Assembly (NCBI GenBank): GCA_020832225.1
Contig: JAFIFA010000222.1
Coordinates: 1-43,329 of the forward strand
Reading direction: 5' to 3'
Length of the DNA stretch: 43,329 bases
Source of the DNA: Balneolaceae bacterium
GTDB taxonomy: Bacteria; Bacteroidota; Rhodothermia; Balneolales; Balneolaceae
Below are positions 17,290-26,120 of the stretch, in pieces. Positions within the stretch are counted from its first letter, which is position 1, and every line of letters starts with the position of its first letter. The notes under the pieces were generated by a model, which saw nothing but the letters and a program-made list of their open reading frames with translations, was not told the origin of the DNA and did no database searches. Made by a program: the position numbers and the translations under genes.

Positions 17290-17382
17290 ATGCCAAGCGG
17301 AAAGAAAAGAAAGCGCGCAAAAATTGCTAAGCATAAGCGGAAAAAAAGACTCCGCAAAAACCGACACAAGAAGAAAAAGTAA
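17290..17382 (+). CDS. AURKAIP1/COX24-domain (mS38-like) 30-aa basic protein
   Basis: This ORF is too short for the ORF track. Its 30 residues are MPSGKKRKRAKIAKHKRKK followed by RLRKNRHKKKK: about 60% Lys/Arg, no acidic residue, and the KHKRKKRLRKNRHK core of the AURKAIP1/COX24 domain. In mitochondria AURKAIP1 is the small-subunit ribosomal protein mS38, so an rRNA-binding ribosomal role is a good inference for the bacterial version, which I know as a common tiny ORF in Bacteroidota genomes. Its strong terminator 20 bases after the stop and an isolated position between divergent genes support a real, separately transcribed gene. Confidence 0.85.
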   Translation: MPSGKKRKRAKIAKHKRKKRLRKNRHKKKK

Positions 17383-17402
17383 TCGGTTTTAAAAGATATT
17401 CA

Positions 17403-17426
17403 GGGCGCCATTGGCGCCCTTTTTTA
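17403..17426 (+). terminator. Rho-independent terminator after the 30-aa ORF
   Basis: GGGCGCC-ATT-GGCGCCC is a perfect 7-bp GC stem followed by TTTTTTATTT. There is no A-run on the left side, so it acts mainly on the plus strand. Confidence 0.92.
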
Positions 17427-17458
17427 TTTGGTCAACTTTTCTAAAACGCTGAATCTGC

Positions 17459-18109
17459 TCAGGCTGCAGCAACCGAAACCTGTTTATCCGCAATCTTAAT
17501 AACGCGATTAGCTTTATAAAGAAGGTGGGTCAGTTTCCTGTCCACATAGCTGTGAACGTGATTCAGACTTTTGAGCTCCTCCATTGAGAACTGGAAGTAA
17601 GAGATCAGGTTAATGGCTGAGAGATATTTCCCGTCCGGATCGCCCTCAATTTCAAGGTGCCACCGGGTGATTATATCGTCACTGATCAAAAATTGATTGA
17701 CCTCTCGGCTAACGCTGTCCATCCACTCTCCGGCTTGCTGAACTCTGTAGTTCACCTCGCCGTTGGTTTTCTGTGGTTGCGACTTTTCAACATTGAAATG
17801 CCAAACCAATTCGATATCTATCGATGGTTTCACACTAACATCAGTGAGGTGCTTCTGCTTCAGAATTGGGTGCTTATCCGTTCCCATGAGCTGATTAGCC
17901 AGGGCAGCTTCACGAAACATGTCCCAGTCGAAATTAATATTGAGGCGTTTGAGGTGCTCACTTGAGCCCTCCAGACCGATCTCAATTTCGAGACCGGCGG
18001 CGTTAATTTTCGCCTCTTCCCATGTCTTGAACTTAACAACGTTTATGTTTCTCTTGGCAAGTGAGCTGTTTATTTTATTGACTACACTTTGAAAAATTGG
18101 ATATTGCAT
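17459..18109 (-). CDS. Hypothetical protein, 216 aa
   Basis: I do not recognise the family. The product is soluble, without signal peptide or membrane helix, and mixes alpha and beta character. Visible patches are an N-terminal helix (IFQSVVNKINSSLAKRN), a strand-rich part around AAGLEIEIGLEG and SIDIELVWHFNVE, and a basic C-terminal helix (DRKLTHLLYKANRVIKIAD). There is no obvious catalytic motif. It is divergent from the rqcH gene with only 46 bases between the two starts, so both promoters share a small region and they may be co-regulated (inference). Confidence 0.75.
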   Translation of the reverse strand: MQYPIFQSVVNKINSSLAKRNINVVKFKTWEEAKINAAGLEIEIGLEGSSEHLKRLNINFDWDMFREAALANQLMGTDKHPILKQKHLTDVSVKPSIDIELVWHFNVEKSQPQKTNGEVNYRVQQAGEWMDSVSREVNQFLISDDIITRWHLEIEGDPDGKYLSAINLISYFQFSMEELKSLNHVHSYVDRKLTHLLYKANRVIKIADKQVSVAAA

Positions 18110-18155
18110 AGTGCATCGTGCTTCAGGTTAATGTCGTTGTTTACATACCACTCTG

Positions 18156-19745
18156 ATGAATAACTATTACATATTAATATACTTATCCCGCCACCTAAAA
18201 GACAAGTTGGCCGGCTCCCGATTTGATTTCAGTTACTCTCCCCATAAAGATGTATGGGAGGTCTACTTCACCAATAACTCTGAACAAAAAAGAGTAGTTT
18301 TCAGCACAAATTCAAGCGAGACAGCAATTTTCCTTGATCGCTACCGGTCTCCTAAAAAAAGCAATGTAACCACATTTTTCGACTCACTCCATCAGAATAT
18401 CCTAACGGACGTAACGGTTGCTGAAGCAGACCGGTTTATGACCTTCCACTACGACTCCGGAGCCTCCCTGTTGTTTCGCCTCTTTGGTAATCACCCCAAT
18501 GTACTAATGATACGTGACAACGAACTCAAAGATTCATTCAAAACAGGAAGTGACTCCCCGGGTGATGCGATCCCGGAGCCTCGTCCCGCAGGAAAAGCCA
18601 CCAGGCAACCCTCACCCGATGCATCACCAAAACGGATCATCACGTCACTTTTTCCGGCATTCCCGCGCCACCTTATCGCACCCATCATCGAGCACTACAA
18701 TCTTCAGGAGGCCGATATCGGTGAGATCACAAAACTGGCCGAGGCGATCACCAACAGCATGATGAATGACCCGGAGTTTCGGGTTCTCGAAGATGGCAAC
18801 ATCTGTCTGATTCCCGACCGTTTGCTGCCAATTCCCAATCAAAAAACGTTTGATAATGCCAATGACGCGGTTCGATTTGCCTACTATGAGACCTCAAAAG
18901 AGCGCAGGCTATCAACCAGAATACGGTCCCTGAAGCCCAAACTCGATGCAGCGGTTAATAAGAGCGAGTCTACGCTGAAACAACTCTCCAATGCGGACAA
19001 GGGAATTGAGAGAGCGGAAGAGTATGAACAGTACGGCCATATATTGATGGCCCATGCTCATGAGAAACTGAAACCGGATCAGACAGAGATTACCCTTTCC
19101 AACTTTTACGATGACGGAAACGAGATTACCATTCCCGTTAAACCGGAACTTTCGATTGCGGAGAATGCGCAGCGCTACTATGAAAAGTCGACAAAATCGA
19201 TACGCAACGTTGAGGAGTCGAAACGTAGAATGAAAGAGGTTCAAAAGCAGTATGAGGGCCTCAAAAAGCTTCAGAATTCGCTGAACAGTGTGGAAAAGAT
19301 TTACGAATTTGATGAGTGGTTCAAGGAGAAAAAGGAACGGCTCAATCAGTTGGGTGTTCTGTCAAAAACCCAAAAGCAGGAAAAGCTTCCCTACAGAAAA
19401 ACGATGATCGAAAACTATGAGGTCTGGATCGGAAAGAATGCAAAAAGCAACGATAAGCTTACCACCGATGCCCATAAAGAGGATGTCTGGCTTCATGCAC
19501 GTGGTGTTGGTGGCTCCCATGTGGTGATCCGGATGAACAACCAGAAAGATATGCCTCCTAAACATGTGATCCGAAAAGCCGCGTCCCTGGCCGCCTGGAA
19601 CTCTAAGGCGAGAGGGAGTAAACTGGCGCCGGTTATTGTGGCTAAAAGAAAATATATAACCAAACCAAAGGGATCTGCTGTTGGGGCCGTGCGCGTGCAG
19701 CGAGAGGAAGTGGAGATGGTTGAACCCCGTAAGGCCGTATCATGA
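18156..19745 (+). CDS. rqcH: NFACT-domain protein, RqcH-like ribosome quality control factor
   Basis: RqcH-type proteins bind stalled 50S-peptidyl-tRNA complexes and recruit tRNA-Ala to add C-terminal alanine tails that mark the peptide for degradation. The 529 residues show a partial NFACT-N region (1-230) with a D92-R93 pair that may correspond to the tRNA-contacting DR of the Bacillus enzyme, two coiled-coil arms (about 260-400), and the NFACT-R/DUF814 domain with DVWLHARGVGGSHVVIR from about residue 443. The protein is compact for the family (about 570 residues in Bacillus). It overlaps aroK by 4 bases (ATGA) and heads a long plus-strand run. The symbol is given by domain content. Confidence 0.88.
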   Translation: MNNYYILIYLSRHLKDKLAGSRFDFSYSPHKDVWEVYFTNNSEQKRVVFSTNSSETAIFLDRYRSPKKSNVTTFFDSLHQNILTDVTVAEADRFMTFHYDSGASLLFRLFGNHPNVLMIRDNELKDSFKTGSDSPGDAIPEPRPAGKATRQPSPDASPKRIITSLFPAFPRHLIAPIIEHYNLQEADIGEITKLAEAITNSMMNDPEFRVLEDGNICLIPDRLLPIPNQKTFDNANDAVRFAYYETSKERRLSTRIRSLKPKLDAAVNKSESTLKQLSNADKGIERAEEYEQYGHILMAHAHEKLKPDQTEITLSNFYDDGNEITIPVKPELSIAENAQRYYEKSTKSIRNVEESKRRMKEVQKQYEGLKKLQNSLNSVEKIYEFDEWFKEKKERLNQLGVLSKTQKQEKLPYRKTMIENYEVWIGKNAKSNDKLTTDAHKEDVWLHARGVGGSHVVIRMNNQKDMPPKHVIRKAASLAAWNSKARGSKLAPVIVAKRKYITKPKGSAVGAVRVQREEVEMVEPRKAVS

Positions 19746-20293
19746 GCTCAATTAAACTAACGCAACCGCTCTTTCTTTGTGGTATGATGGGTACCGGAAA
19801 GTCAACCATCGGCAGAAAACTTGCCGGCCATTACAATCAACCCTTCGAGGATCTGGATGAGGTGATCGAAAGAGAGGCCGGAATGCCCATCCCTGAGATC
19901 TTCAAACGCCATGGCGAAGCCCATTTTCGAAAACTGGAACGCGATCTGCTGATCCGTAAATCTCAGCAGACTGAGGGTGTTCTTGCACTTGGCGGCGGGT
20001 CGCTTCAAAACCAGCACCTTACCGACCACATCAAATTAAATGGCTGGCTGATCTTTATCGATACACCTGAAGAGGAGCTTCTTCGCAGACTTCAGGCTTC
20101 TGAAAACCGCCCTATGATTGCTGGGAAAGACCAGGATGAGAGGGCAGAGAAGATCAAAGCCCTGCTAAATGAGCGTCGACCGCTCTACAGCCAGGCTCAC
20201 ATCACGGTGAAAACAGAAGGGCTCAACGTCCAAGAAATCATTGAACAGATCACAACGAAACTCGCTTTCTATGAGCAGCAGCATCGACATTAA
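19742..20293 (+). CDS. aroK: Shikimate kinase
   Basis: It phosphorylates shikimate with ATP in the pathway to chorismate. The 183-residue product has the Walker A loop GMMGTGKST (residues 14-22), the shikimate-binding aspartate in FEDLDEVIE, and the motif ALGGGSLQN. An arginine in the lid (SENRPMI) is also conserved. Its ATG overlaps the rqcH stop by 4 bases and its 3' end overlaps the preferred aroB start by 23 bases, consistent with coupled translation of both aromatic-pathway genes. Confidence 0.96.
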   Translation: MSSIKLTQPLFLCGMMGTGKSTIGRKLAGHYNQPFEDLDEVIEREAGMPIPEIFKRHGEAHFRKLERDLLIRKSQQTEGVLALGGGSLQNQHLTDHIKLNGWLIFIDTPEEELLRRLQASENRPMIAGKDQDERAEKIKALLNERRPLYSQAHITVKTEGLNVQEIIEQITTKLAFYEQQHRH

Positions 20294-21380
20294 ATCGGCT
20301 TCCGGTACCTATCAGGCGCACGTTGGCCGCGGCATTTTGGATGAGTATCTCAAAAAAGAGATAGCAAGCTTAAACCCCAACAATCTATTCGTGCTGATCG
20401 ACGAAAATGTTCGAAAGCATCACAGTCAGCACCTTGAACCACTTTTCGATAAACTCTCAGAGAGAGTGCACCTTCTCTCTGTTCCGGAGGGAGAATCGAG
20501 TAAGTCTCTGGCTTTCTGGAGCGAAATCCTCGATTTTCTGCTGCAGAACCATCTCCAGAGAAGTGATGCCGTCGTGGTGATTGGCGGGGGCGTAACCGGC
20601 GATGTTGGAGCATTTGCTGCCGCATCGGCTCTGCGCGGCGTACCGCTGATTCACATCCCAACTACTCTTCTGGCGATGGTCGACAGCTCAATAGGTGGGA
20701 AGACCGGTATCAACCATGAAATGGGAAAAAATCTGATTGGTGCCTTCTATCAGCCAAAAAGTGTTATTGCCGACACACGTTTCCTGGACACGCTGCCAGA
20801 AATGGAGTGGTCTAACGGGTTAAGTGAAGTTCTGAAATATGGAGCAATTCGGGATCGCGTCATATTTGATGAGTGCGAACGTTTTCTGGATGGAAATCGA
20901 AACAAAATTCCTGCCAAAACGCTGATCAGCCTCATAACCAGATGCATCCGCGTGAAGGCCGATGTGGTGGCAGAAGATGAATTTGAGGGTGGAATTCGCG
21001 CATTCCTGAATTACGGGCACACCTTTGCCCACGCGCTTGAACGGGCGTGTGACTATGGTAAAATCAGCCATGGCGAAGCGGTATGGCTCGGTATGATCGC
21101 CGCCCAGCATCTCTCAAAATTGAGAGGATATGAGGCAGAGGGTGATTTTATTCGTAAATTCAGACCTCTTTACCACTTCAGAGTATCCGCAGAAGAGTTA
21201 TCTTCAGATGAGCTAAACAGACATATGAAGTCTGACAAAAAAAGAGATGGTGACCACATCCGGTTTATTTTGCTCAAAAAGTGGCAACATCCCGTAATCG
21301 AAACAGTTATGGATGAGGACCAGGTAAATGAAGCCTGGCAGATGGTGTTCCGTCAAATCTCTCCATCAACTAAACAATGA
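20271..21380 (+). CDS. aroB: 3-dehydroquinate synthase
   Basis: AroB converts DAHP to 3-dehydroquinate using NAD+ and a divalent metal, the second step of the shikimate pathway. Motifs include the NAD-binding loop VIGGGVTGDVGAFAA, IPTTLLAMVDSSIGGKTGIN, and the metal ligands in NYGHTFAHALE and downstream SHGEAVWLGM. I choose MSSSIDIKS at 20271 (369 residues) over the tracked start at 20241, whose extra ten residues overlap aroK further and look like a shadow of it. The TGA stop at 21378 is only 9 bases before the TTG start of the next gene. Confidence 0.96.
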   Translation: MSSSIDIKSASGTYQAHVGRGILDEYLKKEIASLNPNNLFVLIDENVRKHHSQHLEPLFDKLSERVHLLSVPEGESSKSLAFWSEILDFLLQNHLQRSDAVVVIGGGVTGDVGAFAAASALRGVPLIHIPTTLLAMVDSSIGGKTGINHEMGKNLIGAFYQPKSVIADTRFLDTLPEMEWSNGLSEVLKYGAIRDRVIFDECERFLDGNRNKIPAKTLISLITRCIRVKADVVAEDEFEGGIRAFLNYGHTFAHALERACDYGKISHGEAVWLGMIAAQHLSKLRGYEAEGDFIRKFRPLYHFRVSAEELSSDELNRHMKSDKKRDGDHIRFILLKKWQHPVIETVMDEDQVNEAWQMVFRQISPSTKQ

Positions 21381-21389
21381 TTCAACTCT

Positions 21390-23510
21390 TTGTTCTACCG
21401 ACTACTATATAAACTCTGGAAATATTTCTGGATTACCCTTGGCACACTTGTCGGTGTGTTTCTAGCCATTGCTCTGTTTATCATAGTTCTGATCCAGCTG
21501 CCTCCGATTCAGTCTTATATTGTTTCTGAAGTGACCGTAACCTTTAATGAGCAGTTTGAAGGTGAGCTTGAGATTGAACGCATCGGTGGATTTCTACCAT
21601 TTGTAGCTGAAGTGCATAATGGACGCGTGGATGCCCCCGGCGATACCACCGGGCCAGTACTTCGTTTCAAAAAGGCTTCGGTCTCTGTTAGCTGGTGGGA
21701 ACTTCTCCGTCAAAACCTTACTGTCTCCTCACTTGAGATAACAGAGCCAGTAGTCGACCTGAGGATGATAGATGATGAGCTCAATTTTGACCGTGCATTT
21801 CGTCAGCGTATTGAGAGAAGAGAACTAAGCCTGACCGAACCCGGAACCCCTCCACTTTTTCAGAGACTCGATATTTTTGCTCCGTTTCTCTCCGTTCTTG
21901 ATGGGGTTCTCACCATGGACGAATCGATCGATCTGCCGTCCGAAATGCGTCTACCCTCCCCTTTGACACTGGATGAAATCAATGCAACACTCTTTCTGGA
22001 GGTGACAGAGTCTCAGCTTTTTGCCGATTTCATGAATGTGAGCGCCGCCATCCCCGATAGTGAATACCGGTTTCTGCAGCTTCAGGGACAGTTTTTTAGT
22101 GATGATGTCTACATGGAGCTTAACCGATTCCGGGTAGCAACCGAGGTTTTTGAGCTTGCCTTCAGTGCAGAAGCCACTCCGATCGATCTATTCCAATACA
22201 ATCTTGCTGAGCAGTTCAGGCAGGCAGAATATCGTGCTGAACTGCGTGAATCATCCTTTTCATCCTCTTTCCTGAACCACTACCTGCCCGCATATCCCGG
22301 ATTTGAATCTCCTCTGGAACTCGAGCTTTCACTTGAAGGTACACTCTCTGAACTATTTGTTGACAGGTTTCAGGCAAATGTGAATCAAAGCGCCGTTATT
22401 CTTTCAGGGAGACTCACCGATCTGCTCAACGAACAGCTCGCATACTCCATTTTGCTGGAGAATATGGTCCTGAATCCCGGCGAACTCCGTACCCTTACAG
22501 CCGAACGTGCAATTACTGCAAGTTTGGAGCAGTATGAATTGAGCACTGTTCGTGGTGAACTCAACGGAAATCTCGATTCACTCAGTACCGATCTCAGATT
22601 TAATACGGAGGCCGGATCCTTCTCTATGGATGGAGATCTGGCATTTGCCGATCCACTCCGCTACCGCGTAAACGCTGTTCTCGACTCACTAGACATCACC
22701 CCTTTCCTTCAGGATACTTCAGCAACTACTATCCTAAACGGAGAGCTTGCTGCAAGTGGCTCTGGAACCGATCGGGATAGCGATTTTTCCGCTGAATTGG
22801 GGTTCACGAACTCCGTTCTGTTCAACAGGCCACTCTCATCGTTTATCGCAGATTTAAGCTATTCCGGCAGGGAACTCACCTATCGCCTTCAGGCAAGTGA
22901 TGATCCCGGCGAGCTTGAAGCCGATGGTACATGGTCTTTGGTGAACGACAATCCCCGAATCTCAACTCAAGGATTGGTCAGAAACCTTGACGTGAGCCGC
23001 TACTCTGACATTTTTGGTGAAGAAAACAGCGACTTTAGCGGTACATTTTCTGCCTCATTCCAGGGGTCCGATATCGAAACTCTTTTTGGCAGAATCAGCC
23101 TTGAGATTGATGAGTCTACGATCGGAGCTGATACGCTCCGTGCACATCAGCTCTACGCAGATATTAACTCTCCCGACAACGAGACTCGCACGCTGCGTTT
23201 CACAAGTTCCTTTTTTGATGGTGAACTGAGCGGTACTCTCTCTCCTTCACTGCTGCAGGACATGGGTAGCCACTGGGCAGAATACTCTCTTCAGAGACTC
23301 CGGGAAGAGCTGCTGTTTGGCTTTGATGATGAACTCACACTTGACCGTTTAGTGACGCTTGACGAAGAGGACGACCGAGGTGCCGAACTGGCCCTTCAAA
23401 TCTATATGAAAGATCTGGAGCTGCTGAGGAAGTATATCCCCAACCTCCCGGAGATCAAGAGTCGAGCCAGGATGAACGCAAACCTGCAAGCAGATCGAGA
23501 ACGCCTTTAA
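21390..23510 (+). CDS. TamB-like translocation/assembly protein, 5' part cut by an in-frame TAA
   Basis: TamB-type proteins are long beta-rich bridges from the inner to the outer membrane that take part in lipid transport and outer-membrane assembly. This 706-residue piece has an N-terminal membrane anchor (about residues 8-36, ITLGTLVGVFLAIALFIIVL) followed by repetitive beta-taco-like sequence (AsmA/DUF490 style). It lacks the C-terminal TamB domain, which lies in the next ORF in the same frame. The ORF starts with TTG; no in-frame ATG exists between the aroB stop and this codon. As it ends at TAA 23508-23510, the product alone would be truncated. Interruption may be a nonsense mutation or a sequence error. 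Confidence 0.85.
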   Translation: MFYRLLYKLWKYFWITLGTLVGVFLAIALFIIVLIQLPPIQSYIVSEVTVTFNEQFEGELEIERIGGFLPFVAEVHNGRVDAPGDTTGPVLRFKKASVSVSWWELLRQNLTVSSLEITEPVVDLRMIDDELNFDRAFRQRIERRELSLTEPGTPPLFQRLDIFAPFLSVLDGVLTMDESIDLPSEMRLPSPLTLDEINATLFLEVTESQLFADFMNVSAAIPDSEYRFLQLQGQFFSDDVYMELNRFRVATEVFELAFSAEATPIDLFQYNLAEQFRQAEYRAELRESSFSSSFLNHYLPAYPGFESPLELELSLEGTLSELFVDRFQANVNQSAVILSGRLTDLLNEQLAYSILLENMVLNPGELRTLTAERAITASLEQYELSTVRGELNGNLDSLSTDLRFNTEAGSFSMDGDLAFADPLRYRVNAVLDSLDITPFLQDTSATTILNGELAASGSGTDRDSDFSAELGFTNSVLFNRPLSSFIADLSYSGRELTYRLQASDDPGELEADGTWSLVNDNPRISTQGLVRNLDVSRYSDIFGEENSDFSGTFSASFQGSDIETLFGRISLEIDESTIGADTLRAHQLYADINSPDNETRTLRFTSSFFDGELSGTLSPSLLQDMGSHWAEYSLQRLREELLFGFDDELTLDRLVTLDEEDDRGAELALQIYMKDLELLRKYIPNLPEIKSRARMNANLQADRERL
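23508..23510 (+). other. In-frame stop TAA inside the TamB-like gene
   Basis: Reading CGC CTT TAA ATA TCC GCC AAT GTT AGC, the frame continues 16 sense codons to the TTG/ATG of the next ORF. Restoring the codon (CAA, AAA or GAA are each one base away) gives one continuous protein of about 1,576 residues. The flanks match the same sequence style. Confidence 0.85.
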
Positions 23511-23558
23511 ATATCCGCCAATGTTAGCGACCAGGAGCTGGTTCTGGGAGATAATCGT

Positions 23559-26120
23559 TTGATGAATCTAAACTCCACATTTTCAGCAGGTTTCCGGCAT
23601 GAATCTGCGCTAAGTGAGTTTGGGAATATCGACTTTCAGATCAATGCTTCCGGAGCGGATTGGAATGGAATGGAGTTCAACGACAGCTACGCCAACATAT
23701 CAGTTCGAAACGACTCTCTTCAGGTTAAGCAGCATTTTGTAAGAAGTGATGATATCGCACTCGAAACATCTCTCAGCGGAAAAATGAGCCGGGGTAAGCT
23801 GGAGATGGCCATCAATGAATTTATGGTGGGTTCACCCGACTATAACTGGCGCGCTGAAAATCGTCCGCTCATAACCTATACAGAAGATAACCGCCTCACA
23901 TTGGACCGATTCAGGCTAACCAGTGATAATGATCTGGTTGAGATAAATGGCACGTTCAGCTCCAGCCATGAAGACTCTGTGCAATACCGCCTGGAGAATT
24001 TCGATCTGAGCCGGGTTTCGGATCTGATTGGTGGCAGAATAACCTTTTCAGGGATTACGAATGGTGATTTTGTGACCCGATCACTTCTGGATGCACCCAC
24101 AATTCAGGGACAGATTGAGGTTGATAACGGCCGTATTCTGGATCGGGTGATTGGTGATGTCTCATTAAATAGCGTCTATAATCCGGATGAGGATCGCTTT
24201 GATACCGATCTTCTCATCTACACCGATCCTGAAAAGTATGGCGACTATCTTGAGGAGAATGATGGAAACGGGCATGATCTCCGCTTCACCGGCTATTTTA
24301 AAGTGCCCGAATATGAGGAGGATGACTTCCTCTACTTTGATGCTGATCTCCGTCAGATCGATATGTGGATTGTCACATTTATTGCACCCGTAGTTGTAAT
24401 CGACATGGAGGGAAGCTCAAGCGGTACCGGGTTTGTAAGGGCCTCTCCTTCCGATTACGACTTTGAAGGCACTTTTGATATCACCGATGTCTATGGCGTA
24501 CCCTTTTTCACCAATGTAGGGTACAATCTAAATGGAGAGCTGATTTTCAACCGGGAGGATGGTCTGCTGTTCAACGATATCCGTCTGGAAGATCGCAACG
24601 GGGGTACAGGTACACTCTTTGGCCAGGTGGATCTGGATGACTTCTCTCCGGAATCATTTCTTGATCTCACCCTCGATATGAATAACCTGGAGTTTATGAA
24701 CAATCCGCCCGATCCGGATGTACCGTTCTACTCCAATCTCTATGGAACCGGGCAGGCAAGAATTACGGGGTCCAATTTCAGTCCGTTTCTGAGAAGCGTC
24801 TCCACCATCAATCTCACATCGGATTCAAGAATCTCAATTCCGCTTGAAGAGGAGATCGAGTTTGAACAGGATCGTCGATTCATTCAGTTTGTCGATTCGT
24901 TTGATCTCTCTCTTCTCGAACAGCGCTCCCGTGAGCGAGATGAAGCGGGGGGCAATGGAAATGGCGAAGAGGAGGAGCTTACCTTTATTGAACGCTTTAC
25001 GATGGACCTCAGCTTTGCAGCGAATGATCCAATCAACGTCCGGCTCATTTTTGATCCTGTCACCAATGAAATTCTCAACTCCAACGGTACCGGTCAGATG
25101 CGGCTCTTACTGGAGGATCAGGATTTGAGCATGTTTGGCCGATACAACATCCAGAGCGGAGACTATCAGTTTGTGAGTGGCGATATTTTTACCCGTCGCT
25201 TTACCCTTCAGGAAGGCGGGTCGATTAGCTGGCAGGGAGATTTGATTGATGCAGGTCTTAACGTAACTGCCGTCTATCGGGCGCGCCCGAATATCAGCTC
25301 ACTGCTGTCCACTCAGGCTGCAGCACAGCAGGATACCGGCCAGCGGATACCGGTTGAGCTCGTACTTCAGATTGGCGGAACCATAACTGAGGTTGAAAAC
25401 GACTTCTTCTTCCGTGTGCCAACCGGTGTTGAGGGAACACTCGATCCAACCATCGCCACCCAGATCAATAATCTGAATCAAAATGAGGAGCTTAAACTGA
25501 TCCAGGCGACCAGTATTTTGTTAAGTGGGAATTTCCTGCCATATTCAGATGCACAGGGGTTAGGGCTCGGAGAAGGCATTACAGGCACTTCAGCCGTGGT
25601 TAACCCCCTGCTGAGCAGCCAGGTTATTAACCCTCTGCTCTCAGATCAGATTAATTCTCTCCTGAGAAGTGATATAACATTTGATATTGACCTGAACCTG
25701 ACCGCATTTAATGAAGTGGATTTGGGCGTTGCACTCAGACTATTTGACGATAGAGTGATCCTGCGGCGGGAAGGACAGATTACAGGTGAACAGAGTGATA
25801 TTGGTGATTTAGGGGCAACTTACCGAATCAACCGGATTTTTTCTTTAACAGCTTTTCACAGACAGGACCCCACACTGAGTTATACAAGCGGTGTGGAGAC
25901 AAGACAGTCTCAACAGATGAACGGAATGGGACTTGAAGCTCAGGTACAATTTAATACCTGGCAGGGATTCAGGCAGAGAATGTCTGCCGCTATACGGGGC
26001 ATGTTTGGCCTCAGGCGGGATGATGACGAGAGCGAGAGCGAACGCGAAGCTGAAGAACCAGCTACGGTTGCCGGAAATCAAAATATAATCCGAATAGAAA
26101 ATATTTCAATAGATGAGTAA
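23559..26120 (+). CDS. TamB-like protein, 3' part with the conserved C-terminal domain
   Basis: This 853-residue ORF continues the preceding one in the same frame. It contains more beta-rich repeats and, from about residue 500, the conserved TamB C-terminal domain (for example GRYNIQSGDYQFVSGDIFTRRF and EGGSISWQGDLIDAGLNVTA). Alone it has no signal peptide or membrane anchor, so it could not reach the periplasm; this argues that it belongs to one full-length protein. The first codon is TTG (23559) with ATG directly after it (23562). GGGAG lies 11-12 bases upstream, so reinitiation cannot be excluded. The 3' end overlaps rnr by 8 bases. Confidence 0.85.
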   Translation: MMNLNSTFSAGFRHESALSEFGNIDFQINASGADWNGMEFNDSYANISVRNDSLQVKQHFVRSDDIALETSLSGKMSRGKLEMAINEFMVGSPDYNWRAENRPLITYTEDNRLTLDRFRLTSDNDLVEINGTFSSSHEDSVQYRLENFDLSRVSDLIGGRITFSGITNGDFVTRSLLDAPTIQGQIEVDNGRILDRVIGDVSLNSVYNPDEDRFDTDLLIYTDPEKYGDYLEENDGNGHDLRFTGYFKVPEYEEDDFLYFDADLRQIDMWIVTFIAPVVVIDMEGSSSGTGFVRASPSDYDFEGTFDITDVYGVPFFTNVGYNLNGELIFNREDGLLFNDIRLEDRNGGTGTLFGQVDLDDFSPESFLDLTLDMNNLEFMNNPPDPDVPFYSNLYGTGQARITGSNFSPFLRSVSTINLTSDSRISIPLEEEIEFEQDRRFIQFVDSFDLSLLEQRSRERDEAGGNGNGEEEELTFIERFTMDLSFAANDPINVRLIFDPVTNEILNSNGTGQMRLLLEDQDLSMFGRYNIQSGDYQFVSGDIFTRRFTLQEGGSISWQGDLIDAGLNVTAVYRARPNISSLLSTQAAAQQDTGQRIPVELVLQIGGTITEVENDFFFRVPTGVEGTLDPTIATQINNLNQNEELKLIQATSILLSGNFLPYSDAQGLGLGEGITGTSAVVNPLLSSQVINPLLSDQINSLLRSDITFDIDLNLTAFNEVDLGVALRLFDDRVILRREGQITGEQSDIGDLGATYRINRIFSLTAFHRQDPTLSYTSGVETRQSQQMNGMGLEAQVQFNTWQGFRQRMSAAIRGMFGLRRDDDESESEREAEEPATVAGNQNIIRIENISIDE

